From: Microthyrium microscopicum
Taxonomy: Eukaryota; Ascomycota; Dothideomycetes; Microthyriales; Microthyriaceae
DNA: 64,000 nucleotides
NCBI GenBank assembly: GCA_010405405.1
Contig: MU004230.1
Span: forward strand, 1,943,744-2,007,743
Reading direction: 5' to 3'
The notes under the pieces are model-generated. The model was not told the DNA's origin, searched no databases, and saw only the letters and a list, made by a program, of their open reading frames with translations. Of this stretch, positions 22,472 to 33,400 are shown one piece after another. The number at the start of each line of letters is the position of its first letter. The first letter of the stretch is position 1. The position numbers and the translations under genes are program-made.

Positions 22472-23594
22472 TCACTCGCTACAGAATTTCAAAATGTATT
22501 TTCCTTTGGCCCCTTTTCCGACCGCTTCGTATGCCTCCACAACTTCACGCTCGTTCTCATACCCAACCTCTTGAATAGCTGAGACTGGAGGAGCTGAAAG
22601 GTACCCGTCTTCAAATCCAACTTTCAACGAACTCATAAGCTCCATACTTTCTAGGAAAGTGATATTGAGCGAATTGACTCCAATAAGAGTTCTGTCTGCG
22701 CGGTATAACTCAAGGGCATCAAACGAGAGCTGCCTTTCTGCTGATCTTGGGGCCGTAATGATGACACTAATAAATGATTAATATCTAGAGACAGCAGATG
22801 TTCTGTGAACTCACTATTTGCCTCTGTTCTTCAAGGTGGATAGAGCTTTCTTGAATAAAGCTGGATCTGACACCGTATCAAGGACGACATCAACTCCCGC
22901 TCCGTTGGTCAAGCTGTCAGTCTGAGGTACTAAGCTTTCAGCAGTAGTATTCACAGCTCCCTGTTTCTCAGCACGAGCACTTTCAATTGGAGTGGCTCCA
23001 AGGCGCTTCAATATCTGCACAGCAGAGCCCCCAACTGCACCTGACGATCCTAGGATCCTGTAAGCGTACAGGCTACATGTCTGTGAAGCTTGTACTCACC
23101 GAGAACGAGAACAAATTGACCGTTGCCAACACCAGCTCTGCTTATCATTGAATCCGCGGTGAGAAAGCCAACTCCACAAGAAGCTGCTTGTGAAAAGCTT
23201 ATGTTCTTTGGCTTCTCGCTCAATCCAGCAGTTGGAACAACTATGTATCTGCAAAAGATGTTAACTTTGATCTCTAAATATGACACTCTTCAAGGGAAGT
23301 TTACTGGGCATGTGAACCATTGCGATGGAATCCATTGTCGCCACCAGTTCCCCAAACATGTAGGCCGTCGTTCTCGCCTCCCTCTACAATACCAGCAAAG
23401 TCTCTGCCTGGTACTCGAGGAAGAGTTGTGTGTGGGAATGCTCCCATTACATTTTTGACATCGGACGGGTTGATAGCTGCGGCTATAATACGAACCAACG
23501 TCTCATCTGGACCTGGCTTTGGAGTCTCGATGTCCTCAAGTTTGAGGTTTTCGGAAACCGGTCCCATTTCCGCAAAGCTGTAGCCCTTCATCAT
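22472..23594 (-). CDS. Medium-chain dehydrogenase/reductase, quinone-oxidoreductase-like
   Basis: Four exons (23305-23594, 23100-23248, 22815-23049, 22472-22766) encode 322 residues. The N-terminal GroES-like fold carries INPSDVK and PRVPGRDFAGIV, as in NADPH:quinone oxidoreductases. The Rossmann fold starts at LGSSGAVGGSAVQILKRLGA. GVDVVLDTVSD and the later KYVIITAPRSA follow MDR strand order. I do not see the catalytic or structural zinc cysteines of alcohol dehydrogenases, so a zinc-free NAD(P)H-dependent quinone or enone reductase is likely; the substrate is unknown. The third acceptor is taken 8 bases beyond an alternative AG because only this keeps the GSSGAVG motif in frame. The start is ATG 23594 or 23591. 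Confidence 0.85.
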
Positions 23595-24149
23595 GAATTG
23601 TTGATTGTGTGTTCTTGCGATGATGACTGTATGATAGTTGAGCAACCACCTGGAAATGGAGGCCTGAAAATATAATGAGCTTAGACTGTCGAACTTGACA
23701 CTTATTGCGATTGGATTCTAGCACTAGCGAGACGTTTCACTTGGACGTGCGTGTTGATTTCATACCTATTCTCAATTGTCGTCAAGAAGTGCTCGGCATG
23801 AAGATATAAACATTGGATAATGCAGGGAATAAATTCCGCTCTCCAAGCTCGACCAAGCTACGATAGCTTTCCGCATCCCCGCAGAGTAATGATTATTCAT
23901 TTTTAACCCTTGCGGAATGAAACGGGCAGGGCATTTGTAAGGCGGGCTTTCCCGTCACTTTTCATAACATTCAATTGCATATAATTCTACGAGCGGACAA
24001 AAGTAAAAACATAATCTCATACCGAAATAGGACAAAACTCTATCTATTCTCCGTCTCCGCCTTCCACAAGCACTGTGCCTGTGTAGCTGCCCATAAAACC
24101 TGTCAATCTTGTGATGAATGGATGCTACATTACATGACATGTTACTCTA
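23595..24149. other. Intergenic region
   Basis: 555 bases containing the MDR gene's upstream region and the 3' side of the next minus-strand gene. No feature is supported. Confidence 0.5.
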
Positions 24150-24674
24150 TTATAACTTCGAAGAACAACATGGAGAACATGTTTTTGTCTTTGACCCTTC
24201 CAGTTCAACATTATCTTCCTCCTGAATTCTCTTGGCAATGTCTTTCCTATTCTCTAGCAACTCTTCCCATCCTGTAAAAAGTTCCAATGCTCCATAAGTA
24301 CGCTTGATCGATCTCAAAGACCAGAGGCGAGTAGCTTCAAACCCTGGGAAGACATCATAGTCAATATCAAACAATTCTGAGCGATAAGGGTCATCCCAGG
24401 GACACTGGCAACTATCCTGAACTTCAGAAAGCTTGAGGCAAAGCTGACAGTGCCAGCAATGAGCACAGTGGGTCAGTCCATTGAACTCGTCATTTTTGCA
24501 AGGCCGGCACACTCGATCAGGACATGGCTGTCGCCTGGTCATGATAATATTATACGCAGCTTCAAACCCTCGCTCGGCGTATGATTCGGCTGGGGGCGAT
24601 CCATCAAATTCCCGCCATTGCATCACCTTAGCTTGCATCAAGCTACGTGTTTCTTTAGATAGAGTTTTTGCCAT
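24150..24674 (-). CDS. Small Cys-rich protein with C-terminal SKL (unknown)
   Basis: A single exon of 174 residues; no signal peptide is visible. Nine cysteines cluster at 51-91 as CPDRVCRPC, then HCAHCWHCQLC, then CQC, a spacing suited to two zinc sites. A region rich in Asp and Tyr (FDIDYDVFPGFEATRLW) follows. The C-terminus reads CSPCCSSKL; SKL is the canonical peroxisomal import signal PTS1, and it is next to three more cysteines. I do not recognise the family. Peroxisomal location is inferred from three residues and could be chance, though the local Ser supports a good PTS1 context. No intron or neighbour hints at function. Confidence 0.7.
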   Translation of the reverse strand: MAKTLSKETRSLMQAKVMQWREFDGSPPAESYAERGFEAAYNIIMTRRQPCPDRVCRPCKNDEFNGLTHCAHCWHCQLCLKLSEVQDSCQCPWDDPYRSELFDIDYDVFPGFEATRLWSLRSIKRTYGALELFTGWEELLENRKDIAKRIQEEDNVELEGSKTKTCSPCCSSKL

Positions 24675-25233
24675 TATGCTGTAGATGTAGTTTCGGGAGT
24701 TTGAGAATCTTTATGCTTGCTGATTGTTAGTATGATTAGTACACAAACTTTGAAAAGAAAGGAAAGAGGTGAGACTTGTATTTATGGGACTTCACACATG
24801 AAGTTATGACTTATACCAGGACCCGACTCAACACCAATACCTCTAAGTGCAACTGATCGAGACACCACTGGCCCGAATCTGGAGCGGTCCGTCGATGGGT
24901 AGGGATACTGGAGGCCTTGAAATGGCTAAAATGAGCTAACCATGCGAGGTTGTTGTTCTACAATTGTACCATTAATCCACTGAGGCTAGCACTCAGTTTT
25001 TACAGATTGTTTTGTTTGCATGAACTGTGAACCTCACTGAGAGACTGGTCACTCAAAATTGGATTCTATACCGTGATAGCTTGGATTTTCATATATTTTA
25101 ATCGCAGGTAGAGCAGACTTCAATCATACACCCATCACTGATAATCAAACTGGCGCAATTGGTCTACCATAGTGAACATCCTCATTTGCTGCAGACTAAA
25201 TTTGTATGACAAACTGGCCCAGACAGAGCCACT
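24675..25233. other. Intergenic region
   Basis: 559 bases between two minus-strand genes. No coding or structural feature is evident. Confidence 0.45.
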
Positions 25234-26027
25234 CTACCCGGAGGTTGAAGCAGTTTGAGACAAGTTGCTAACCAGTTGGCTTGGTGGCTGCGGAGGGAAG
25301 ACATCCACATGTTGGTCTCTTGTTCCAGGCCGATAGTTACGCCAATTTCGAATTGGGTTTGTCCTACTGAAGGCCACTGACCATAGCGGCACCGTTTTCT
25401 TCGACACTGGACCTTCATAACCATTAGTACCATATTTTGCATATTGAATATTTGGTGGACCTACATTTCCCTTGTGCGTCTACGGTCCTTTCGTGATTTG
25501 GACAGTAGTACTTGGCGTTGAATATCCAGAAAGAAGACCAACTTTGCTGATGTTTATGATGCTTGTGATAGGAATTGACTGATTCGAGCCTGATGCGCCA
25601 GGTGAGACGATTAACAACATAGGCTAACAAGAATGTTATCAATGCCGCGCCAAGTAAAGAACTGAATATCGGAACCCATAGCTCAACTTCATGATGCTGT
25701 TGGCCAGTGGAAATTCCTTCTGGTAGTTCCCCTTGACTGCTATTTGCTCCTTGGGACTGTTGTACATTTGCTGGGCTAATTCAGATATCTATTCAGAACA
25801 TGATCGCTACTGTGTACGTACCTGGAACGTATTGCTGGGCTCCGAAGGGAACAGGAATGACTGCGACTTATATTAGACTTTTCTTAGCAGCGTAAAGCTG
25901 TTCCAAGGGTCGAGAATTTACCACTGGGTAGATTTGTCGCAGGCTGGATGACAAACAAACGATTGCTATTCATGAGATATGTACCAGATATCGTCGCCGT
26001 GATAGTTGCTATGGAGTAAGTCGCCAT
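25234..26027 (-). pseudogene. Single-pass membrane protein, doubtful or broken gene
   Basis: Three exons join well: 25922-26027 (MATYSIATITATISG...), 25822-25866 (VIPVPFGAQQY) and from 25770 on, giving a Gln/Ser-rich stalk and a transmembrane helix (VPIFSSLLGAALITFLLAYVV) followed by RLTWRIR. This frame stays open only to 25424. A different frame, from about 25460 down to a stop at 25234, has natural protein composition (GPPNIQYAKYGTNGYEGP, SRTNPIRNWRNYRPG, VFPPQPPSQL). No good intron of normal length links the two. Either an unusual intron is missed or one frameshift has broken the gene. The N-terminus lacks a signal peptide, so a 5' part may be missing. I do not recognise the family. Confidence 0.4.
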
Positions 26028-26499
26028 GTTTGAGGCTGTAGCTCTAGGGCACCCCGATCAGATGCGACTGAGCTTGTCACGTCTCATATGTGCTTTACGA
26101 GGTTGAGGAGGACTGCCTGCTTTCCGAGGAAGTAGAGCAACCAGTTTTACCTTCGTGTTTAACTTACACCGATTCCAGCAGGCTGTCGTGCAAAGTTATT
26201 TTGGATGATTGATAAGGTTTAGTGCCAAGGCAGAATCGAATGGGGAGGCAGTAAGGGTGAGGAAGCAACAGATTCGATTAATTGGTTGGCAATGAAGCGG
26301 CGCTCTTGGCTGGCTGAACGGTGAGGCATCTTCAAGAGATAGTACAGCGAGCCCACATGCAGGAGAATAAGCAAAATTGGGCATACCTACAAGCCTCACT
26401 GCCTCAGCCTGATGCTCATACTGAGTGCAGACGTGAACTATAACTCCCGTACCTAGGTCCCAGAAGAATTCCGTTTTGTTCTATCACATAATCTGAAGC
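26028..26499. other. Divergent intergenic region
   Basis: 472 bases between the doubtful membrane gene and the CFEM-like gene, transcribed away from each other. A 67-residue open frame on the minus strand (26196-26399) could be an upstream exon of the doubtful gene, but no splice link is convincing. Confidence 0.4.
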
Positions 26500-27516
26500 A
26501 TGATGTCAGCCACTTTAGTTCTTGCTTTACTATTTCCACCTTCGACAGCCTTCTCTATCAACGCCGGTGACTTCTGGACTGTGATTCAAGATACCAGTGC
26601 CTATCAGAGTCTGGATAGCTGCTCCCGGGACTGCATTCTAAAGGAAAACAACAACCTTACCAGCCAGAATACGCCGTGCATATCATACGGTTGTGTCTGT
26701 ACTGGTACAACAGATGGCCTGAATTACTTGCAGGCTCTTGCCGATGTCAAAGAGTGTGCTATCAATGCAAAATGTGCTGATCCGAACCTGGCCACCACAG
26801 GACTTGCGGATGTTTGCGCTGTATATGCTGCGGGTATTGCACAACCAGTAGTACCAACAGGTTTGGACCCTGGGATTGCTTGATAGTCCTTTGTACTGAA
26901 CGTTATCAGGCCCCAATTTTCTTCAGATAACTGGTCCAGGATATGATGGCCTGACAAACTGTGGTAAATGGTGTCTGAACGGCTGTCGTGATGCTAGTGG
27001 AATTCAAAATGAACAAAACTGTGGGACCACCTTCTTCCCACCATACTGGGGAGATTACAGAGGGCTTGCAGATAGCCAAAACTGCGCAACAGTAGACTGC
27101 CTTTGCGGCAACGCCAAATTTGACTCGGTTGTGACAAAGCTCATTGAATCCAGTCAAGAGTTTTGCGGCATGCCGATTTCGACTATACAAGCGCCGTATC
27201 CACCATACGATAACATGCAAAACGTTCTTGTCAACTTCTGCTTGAGAGCGGGTTATCCACATCACAACTTTTCATCAGTGATTGTAGGCGCAGCTCCAAC
27301 TGGAAACTCAAGTATCTCAAACTCTACAAACAGCAGCAGTAACACCAAGAGTAAGTTGATAACACAACAAAGTATAGATGTCATTGCTCAAGATACCTAG
27401 GTTGGTCTTCACCAGAAAAAGCGTCGATCATAGTCTCCGCCCTTGCTTGCGTCTTTGCTTTTGGGTCCTTTGCTATAGAGCTACTAAAGTTCAAGGGCGC
27501 ACGAGGAGACACCTGA
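26500..27516 (+). CDS. Secreted Cys-rich CFEM-like protein with C-terminal membrane anchor
   Basis: Three exons (26500-26860, 26910-27350, 27401-27516) encode 305 residues. A signal peptide covers about the first 20. The next 100 contain eight cysteines (41, 45, 60, 65, 67, 86, 92, 106) in an order close to the CFEM domain, though some spacings are longer than the usual pattern. A second Cys-rich block (CGKWCLNGC, NCATVDCLCG, EFCGMP, NFCLRAGY) follows, then an Asn/Ser-rich stretch with possible N-glycosylation sites. The last exon adds a hydrophobic helix (ASIIVSALACVFAFGSFAIEL) and a short basic tail. CFEM proteins act in haem uptake, adhesion or signalling at fungal surfaces; which applies here is unknown. 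Confidence 0.7.
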
Positions 27517-27805
27517 GGACATCTAAGCCTGTTGTAGGCGGCTTAATTCGGGATCATGGAGAAAATCAGGCTTGGGCAAAGCAACTGGGTTCTGTATTTC
27601 GTATACTTGTCAGTTGAGTAGCAAGAAGTTAATGAAGTCTTTTGTTCTATGGGATCCTTCCACGATAGACCTCAACAGTCCTTGGTCAAGAGCTCAATCT
27701 GACACCAGTACAATTCCCGGTCATGTACAAGTTTTAAAATGGCCTCAACGATCAAGGACTATACAATTGTATGCCAGTAAGGTATTGTGAACAGCACTCA
27801 AGTCG

Positions 27806-29059
27806 CTAAGCGATTGATCGCAAGCTTTGAGCCCTGTTGGCAAAGATTTGGAGCCTAAGATACAAAGAGCTTTGCCCTAGCTCTTTTGACACCTCATGCA
27901 AAGGATCATCGGTGAGTTGCTGGATAATTGAAGCTTTGTTGAGTTCCCAATTGGTGGTGCCGTAACCTAGGGATCTTGCGATGGCGCCACCATTTGGGTA
28001 AGTTTCGTTTACGGCTTCATGATTTATGAACAGGTTGATCAAGGTTCGGTGATCTGGTCCAGGTAAGAGCTTTTGGTAAGCTTCAGTCAAGATAGGCCAC
28101 GTCAGGCCACGATGCGTACTGGTACGATGTGACATCCAGTCTTGCAAGCTTTTGGCGATATAATTGCATTCCGCCAGTGGGCAGGTAAAATACCCAGGAC
28201 TCGTTGGACTTTTGAAGTAGAAGGCGCCTATTGCATCGTGGACAAGCTTTAGCTTCGCGTAGCCCTCCAACGGATACAAAGAATGGTTGAAATGCATGAT
28301 TTTGGAACACTGTCCCACAATTCCATTTGCTATTTTGCTTGGCATTAAGATCTTGTTCGGAAGCCAATTCTCCCGAATCACTTCCCATCGAATCTCAGTG
28401 GAGTCCTGGGACTGATGTGGCTTCCAAAGAGTGATAGGCTCCACATCAAGTTGGCTTCCTGGAGAGATGGCAAAATATATGTCTATACCATCAGGTTGTG
28501 AGTTCAAAGCCTCGTTAAAGCATTGTAGCTTATCTGTAGACATATGTTCTGGCTCTTGAGCACGAAAGACAAGACGTTTGACGCGGGGGAAATGGTGCCG
28601 GAAAGTTGTCCACCACCAATTATTGCTCTCTGAATGTTGGTGGCTTTCGAATTTCGCGTAGAGCCAAAGAGGGTTGTCGCATATGCAAACCTGATATTCG
28701 ACTTGCTCGACACGCGTTGCAAAGTCAGGGCAATGATGCGATTCCCCCTGATATGCTTGATGACCTATGAACCATCTACCATCGAATTCATACCACGGTT
28801 CGGGGTGTGCCCAAAAGTAACTTTGGCATTCATACCTAGTCTGAGAAGTGGTATGCATTAGAGCCCACAGGGAGGAAGGGTCGCATTGCTCATATATAAG
28901 GTGCCGTATTTCGGGTGGAAGTTGAAGGAAGAAGTAGGGAACAGGCCCAGTAGCAGGATATCCCGTAGGAGAGACGAGGAAGTAGAAAGGAGTGAGGTGG
29001 TGGCCCCAACGATCGTAGAAGCGAAGCGTGTGCTGTTTAGTAAGACGATTCGCTGTCAT
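27806..29059 (-). CDS. F-box-like protein with a C2H2-like motif
   Basis: A single exon of 417 residues. Near residues 41-80, FLQLPPEIRHLIYEQC followed by a helix with ALMHTTSQTRYEC is the standard fungal F-box-like opening, which in many proteins recruits SCF ubiquitin ligase through Skp1. The middle is Trp/His-rich with no clear repeat. Near 293-315 a CPLAECNYIAKSLQDWMSH...H arrangement looks like one C2H2-type zinc finger. The C-terminus is helical. This class is large and variable in Pezizomycotina, so the target is unknown. The gene is convergent with the CFEM-like gene (289 bases between stops) and divergent from FMC1. Confidence 0.7.
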   Translation of the reverse strand: MTANRLTKQHTLRFYDRWGHHLTPFYFLVSPTGYPATGPVPYFFLQLPPEIRHLIYEQCDPSSLWALMHTTSQTRYECQSYFWAHPEPWYEFDGRWFIGHQAYQGESHHCPDFATRVEQVEYQVCICDNPLWLYAKFESHQHSESNNWWWTTFRHHFPRVKRLVFRAQEPEHMSTDKLQCFNEALNSQPDGIDIYFAISPGSQLDVEPITLWKPHQSQDSTEIRWEVIRENWLPNKILMPSKIANGIVGQCSKIMHFNHSLYPLEGYAKLKLVHDAIGAFYFKSPTSPGYFTCPLAECNYIAKSLQDWMSHRTSTHRGLTWPILTEAYQKLLPGPDHRTLINLFINHEAVNETYPNGGAIARSLGYGTTNWELNKASIIQQLTDDPLHEVSKELGQSSLYLRLQIFANRAQSLRSIA

Positions 29060-29466
29060 TTTGGTTGAAGGCGAGAATGCAAAAAGTTATAGAGCGATCG
29101 AAGAGGGCCTGAGCGGGTATGACAAGCTAGGCAAAAGCAGTTCAATCCTAAATGAAGCACGGCTTTGACTGGCAACTGATTAGCAGGGACAACTGGAAGA
29201 CTTGAGATGCGGCGCAGGTCACTAAATTCTGAAGCGGCGAGGGAGACCGAGGCACAGTAACATAGCTTTTATTTGAGGGCGCTGGGCGATTGATGGAGTG
29301 AAGTTGGAGCCGGTCCACTGATTGGTCAGGGCTTGTGGGCTTGACAACAGTGAAGTTCATCATCAAGTTCAGACTACTTGACTACCTACTGGAAAGCTTC
29401 ATCAAACCTAATCTTTCTTCAACAACACCATCGAAACCATTCCCACTTCACTAAATCCCAGCAAAA
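29060..29466. promoter_or_regulatory. Divergent upstream region, F-box gene and FMC1
   Basis: 407 bases between two divergent start codons, so both promoters must lie here or overlap the genes. No factor site is claimed. Confidence 0.45.
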
Positions 29467-29817
29467 ATGGCCTCTCAGCCTCTCCATCTCAAGATGTGTT
29501 CTCTCTACCGTCAAATTCTCCGCGAACTCCCAGCACGACCAACGAACCGCCTCCTCTCCAAGCCTACGCCCATCCATACACGCATACGCAACAGCTTCGC
29601 GTCAGCACCCGCATCTCAACGTCCAGATTCGCAAGAGAAGCATATTCAACAGAGGATAGAAGAAGGCGAACAGCTTGTTGCCTACCTGAAAGCTCAGCGA
29701 GTCTACACCACACTGTTGGAACGATATAATCCAGGCATGGGCATGGATGAGGCTGAACGAGTCCGATTATCAGCGAGGAGGGTTGGAATGAATTTGCCGG
29801 TGGAGTTTAAAGATTGA
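29467..29817 (+). CDS. FMC1: ATP synthase assembly factor Fmc1 (LYR-like)
   Basis: A single exon of 116 residues. The LYR-type motif reads LYRQILRELPARP near the start. A helical segment with AQRVYTTLLERYNPGMGMD follows, and the end ERVRLSARRVGMNLP matches the conserved C-terminus of Fmc1 (compare VGLKLP in the human protein). Fmc1 is a mitochondrial matrix protein that supports Atp12 in assembling the F1 part of ATP synthase. Length is close to human FMC1 (113) and shorter than the yeast protein (155). The preceding context gives a good ATG at 29467. Confidence 0.85.
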   Translation: MASQPLHLKMCSLYRQILRELPARPTNRLLSKPTPIHTRIRNSFASAPASQRPDSQEKHIQQRIEEGEQLVAYLKAQRVYTTLLERYNPGMGMDEAERVRLSARRVGMNLPVEFKD

Positions 29818-30420
29818 ATGAATGGCAAAGCAAAATCAGCTCGCCCTGCAATGGGCTAATGGAGGACGCAATCATCATAAAACTTTCCAACGTCGCTCTA
29901 TTGAAACTGGAGCTATAGGCTAACATCCAACCTTTGAATGATATTTCAAATTCTGGAAGTCAATCAAAATTATGCTCTCTTCCTCCATAAGACCATATCA
30001 ACCAGATTGACTATGGCGCGGCAGGGGTCCTCCAATTCGATGTACCTCGAAGACTGGTCAATTCGAAGAATGGATATCCAAACAGACCGTCGTGTCCGAA
30101 CAGCTCCGGCTGTGCCTTGACAAGTTTAGTTCAAGCTCAAATGGCCTCGACCAGTACGGCTAGCAAGAAGCCAAGGATAGTTTAGAGCAATTTACTATTA
30201 GATATAGAACTCGATGTATCATCAATTAAGAACAGAAGAAACAGGTTGTCAAGAAATTTGCCACGACAATGACAATAAATTGGCCCTCTACAGCCATTTA
30301 GAAATTTCGAATAAAACTTACTCCGCGCTCTCCAAAAGGTAGAAACAAGCGAAAGTCGGGTATCATATACTGCAACAACAACCCCCAAAAACCTCAAATG
30401 TATAAATCGCCAATGCTAAA
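29818..30420. other. Convergent 3' region
   Basis: 603 bases between FMC1 and the 3' end of the large proline-rich gene. Short open frames here look random. Nothing else is seen. Confidence 0.5.
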
Positions 30421-33400
30421 TCACTCCCTTAAACTCTCATCCCACCCGCCCGTCTCTCTTAGCGACCACTCAACCCGCTCCAAGCACGCACTCAACGAGC
30501 TGCCCAGCGCCTCCTTCCACTGACTCTCCACCTCATTCACGCGGTCCTTGAGCTGTCTCGACAGCTGCTCCTCTTCATACACCGCCATCTCCTTCATCTC
30601 CGCATCCAACTCCTCATCATCGCGCTCTCGATCTTCTTCCACGCAGCGCTCCGCCCGTACCACCGTCAATGAGGCGCGCATGACTGAGAGGCTGACTTCA
30701 TTGTGTAAACACCAGAGTCCTACTTGATTCTCAATGAATTGGTACGTCGCTTTCTCAGCATGCCCGAGTAGCGAGAAGAGATATTGCAGCGGCCAATTAC
30801 TATAGCTTGGATTTTCCTGAATCTCTGCATGTGGTACGCTGACACGCAATCCGGCAAGTATCGAGCTATCGCCGGGAATTTTCTTGACGAGTTCGAGAAG
30901 ACCGGGACAGATATCCCAGAACGCGCTGAGTTGATCCTGCACTCCGCGGTTTACGTGCGCTTCGACGACACTTTGCAGTGTTTCCACACGACTTCGCGCC
31001 GCACGCTCAAACTCTGCCCAGCGAGACCGCGCGTCCGAGGCGAAGAAGCGTTGGGCGTTGGCTATTTCGGCGCTGTCGGTGAGTTCGGCGGCAATGAGAT
31101 CGCGATATTTGTCACAGCGCTCTGCGTCGAGGATGAAGAGTTCGCGGTGGAGGACTTCGCGGGACTCGACGAGCCATTTGAGGAGTTTGAGCTTTTCGAG
31201 GAGTTCGGGGCGTTCATCGCCTTCTTCCATGGGTGCGTCTGGGCTGGCTTCTGTTGCGCCGGTGGTGAGACTGTCTCGTAGACTGTTGATTGCTTCGGTT
31301 GCTTTGGCGATGCGTGTGGTGAGGAGGGCGGTTAGAGGGGCGATGACTTTGGGTTTGAAGTCTTCGAATTCTTTGCGTAAGGCGGCGTGTTTGGAGGCTG
31401 CTTCGGAGGCGTGGAAGCGGTCTTCGGCGGCGGCGGCATCGGTGTAGGAGAGTGTGCCTTGGCGAATTTGCTCGGCGATGGAGTGTCGCATTTGAGCGAC
31501 GCGGGCGGCATCTTCTTGGGCTTGTACGGCGCGTTGGTGGCTGATTTTGTTGGTGTAGGATGTCTTTTTCTCGGAGATCTCGTTGAGATCGTTAAGCATA
31601 CGGCGTGTGGCGCGGTAGTCGGAGAGATCTGGATGCGCGTTGCTGAGAGCTGGGTAGTGGCGAGGGTAAGGAGGAGGGAGAGTGACGAGACGGGAGACAT
31701 CCAGGCCATACGTCGCAGACGGAGTATTTGGAATAGAATATGGTGGTGCGGACAGTGGTTCATGTTGAGAAGAGTCGTGCCATCCAACCTTTTCAGGAGG
31801 ATATTCGCCAGTCGATGGTCCTGCTCGACCCGTTCCAGGGGTACTGGCCATTGCTGGTGAAGGCTCGTTCTCATATTGCAGATTGTATCTTGCTTCTCGA
31901 TGGAGACCCATATACTTTGACTCGCGCTTCGTTCGCTCAACCTGTCGGCCGTTTCCAACTGATCCTTGCTCGGACTCCCACCAACGACTTGAGCTACGGC
32001 CGCGAGGCTCATCACCATCAAGAACTGTGCTCATTGCCATGCTTAGAATAGGAGATAGAACAGGCTTATAGTTGCGTGCTTGGCTGTCTCGAGCGTCAGC
32101 ACTTTTTATACTCGACGGTGATGCGGAATCAGTTCGGGGAGTAAAATTTGCACCGCCAGACATTGGGCTGGTATTTTGTGTTTCAAAAGACCCCTGTCTT
32201 GATAGTTGCTCAGGCCGTGGTTGTGGAGTTGAGGTTCCTCCGGTTCGTACTACAGAGTTTGTGGAAGTGGTGGAATGCATTGATGCTGCTGTGGTCGGAG
32301 TTGGAACAGGTAATTGAGTTGGACGCCACAAATCTCTGGTCAAATCCAGAATATCACCAGCCATTCCAGAAAAGGCAGTGGAATACCGATCGCGACGGAG
32401 CCGTGATTCCATGACAATGTACTCAGCAAAGAGCTCCAACCGTTCTCGGTCAGATCTTGCGACACGTTCCTTTTCTATGAAAGTTTGATGGCGTTCTACA
32501 GATTCTCTGGTGAAAGTATCGGCTTCTGGATCTCCAGATGGCTCGTTCCAGGCCAACGCTCGTCTCTTCCCAGCAGCGCTACTTTGCCTAATCTGAGGGC
32601 TTGGATTTGTCGATGCTATGCTTCGATCAGTAGGTGGAGGAGTGGGTAATGATTTAGGCGGGATCGAGTGAACTGATGCTGCACTTTGAGGCTGCGTAGT
32701 TGAGTTTGGAGGAGACAAGATTGCAGTGTCCCTCCTATTCCCAACAGTAGATCTGTTCATTGGTGGTGCCTCTTTTGGCGACATGGACGCTCTTGATTTC
32801 TTGACAGCTCCTTGCCTGTTCAAATTTGAAGTGGCCAGATTCAAAGTGAGATCTGCCAACTGATTTTCCAGTGGATTTCCAACGATTTCACCATCTGGGC
32901 TGAGTATCCGATCTCTTGCAGCTCGACTCTCACTTCGACGTTCCCGCAGACCTTTCACTGTGCTATCTCGGCGTTCGTGGCTTCGGAAACTGTGTCCAGA
33001 CTCATCCCGTCTCGATATTCTCTCATCTGAGCTTGACTCACTTGGAGTATCGTCATATTCTGACTGTGAGCTAGTACTTGTATTTGGTGATGGTATCCGT
33101 GGCATCGGCGGAGCTATATCATTGGTCTCAGTCCAGCCCGCAGGCGTAGGTGGCACTGGTCCCAAATTGGAGATGTTGGTTCGTACTCGGCCAGGTCTTC
33201 GAGTTGGCATAGACAGGATAGGTACTAAATCGTTACCCAGTTGGATAGATCCGTTCCTATGATGTGTTTCTCCATGAGCTGTCCTTGGACCTGGTGGTGG
33301 AGGACCCGGTGGAGGTGGTGGTAGTCCTTGCTCATAACTTGGAGGCTGGTCTGATGGCATGATTTGATGACCAGCTGAGCCAGCAGACGCTGATCTCCTG

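Noticed and set aside
30784-31860. Plus-strand open frames of 129-165 residues and a 229-residue minus-strand frame at 31332-32021
   Set aside because: They lie in other frames of the continuous 1317-residue gene, which has far better protein-like composition.
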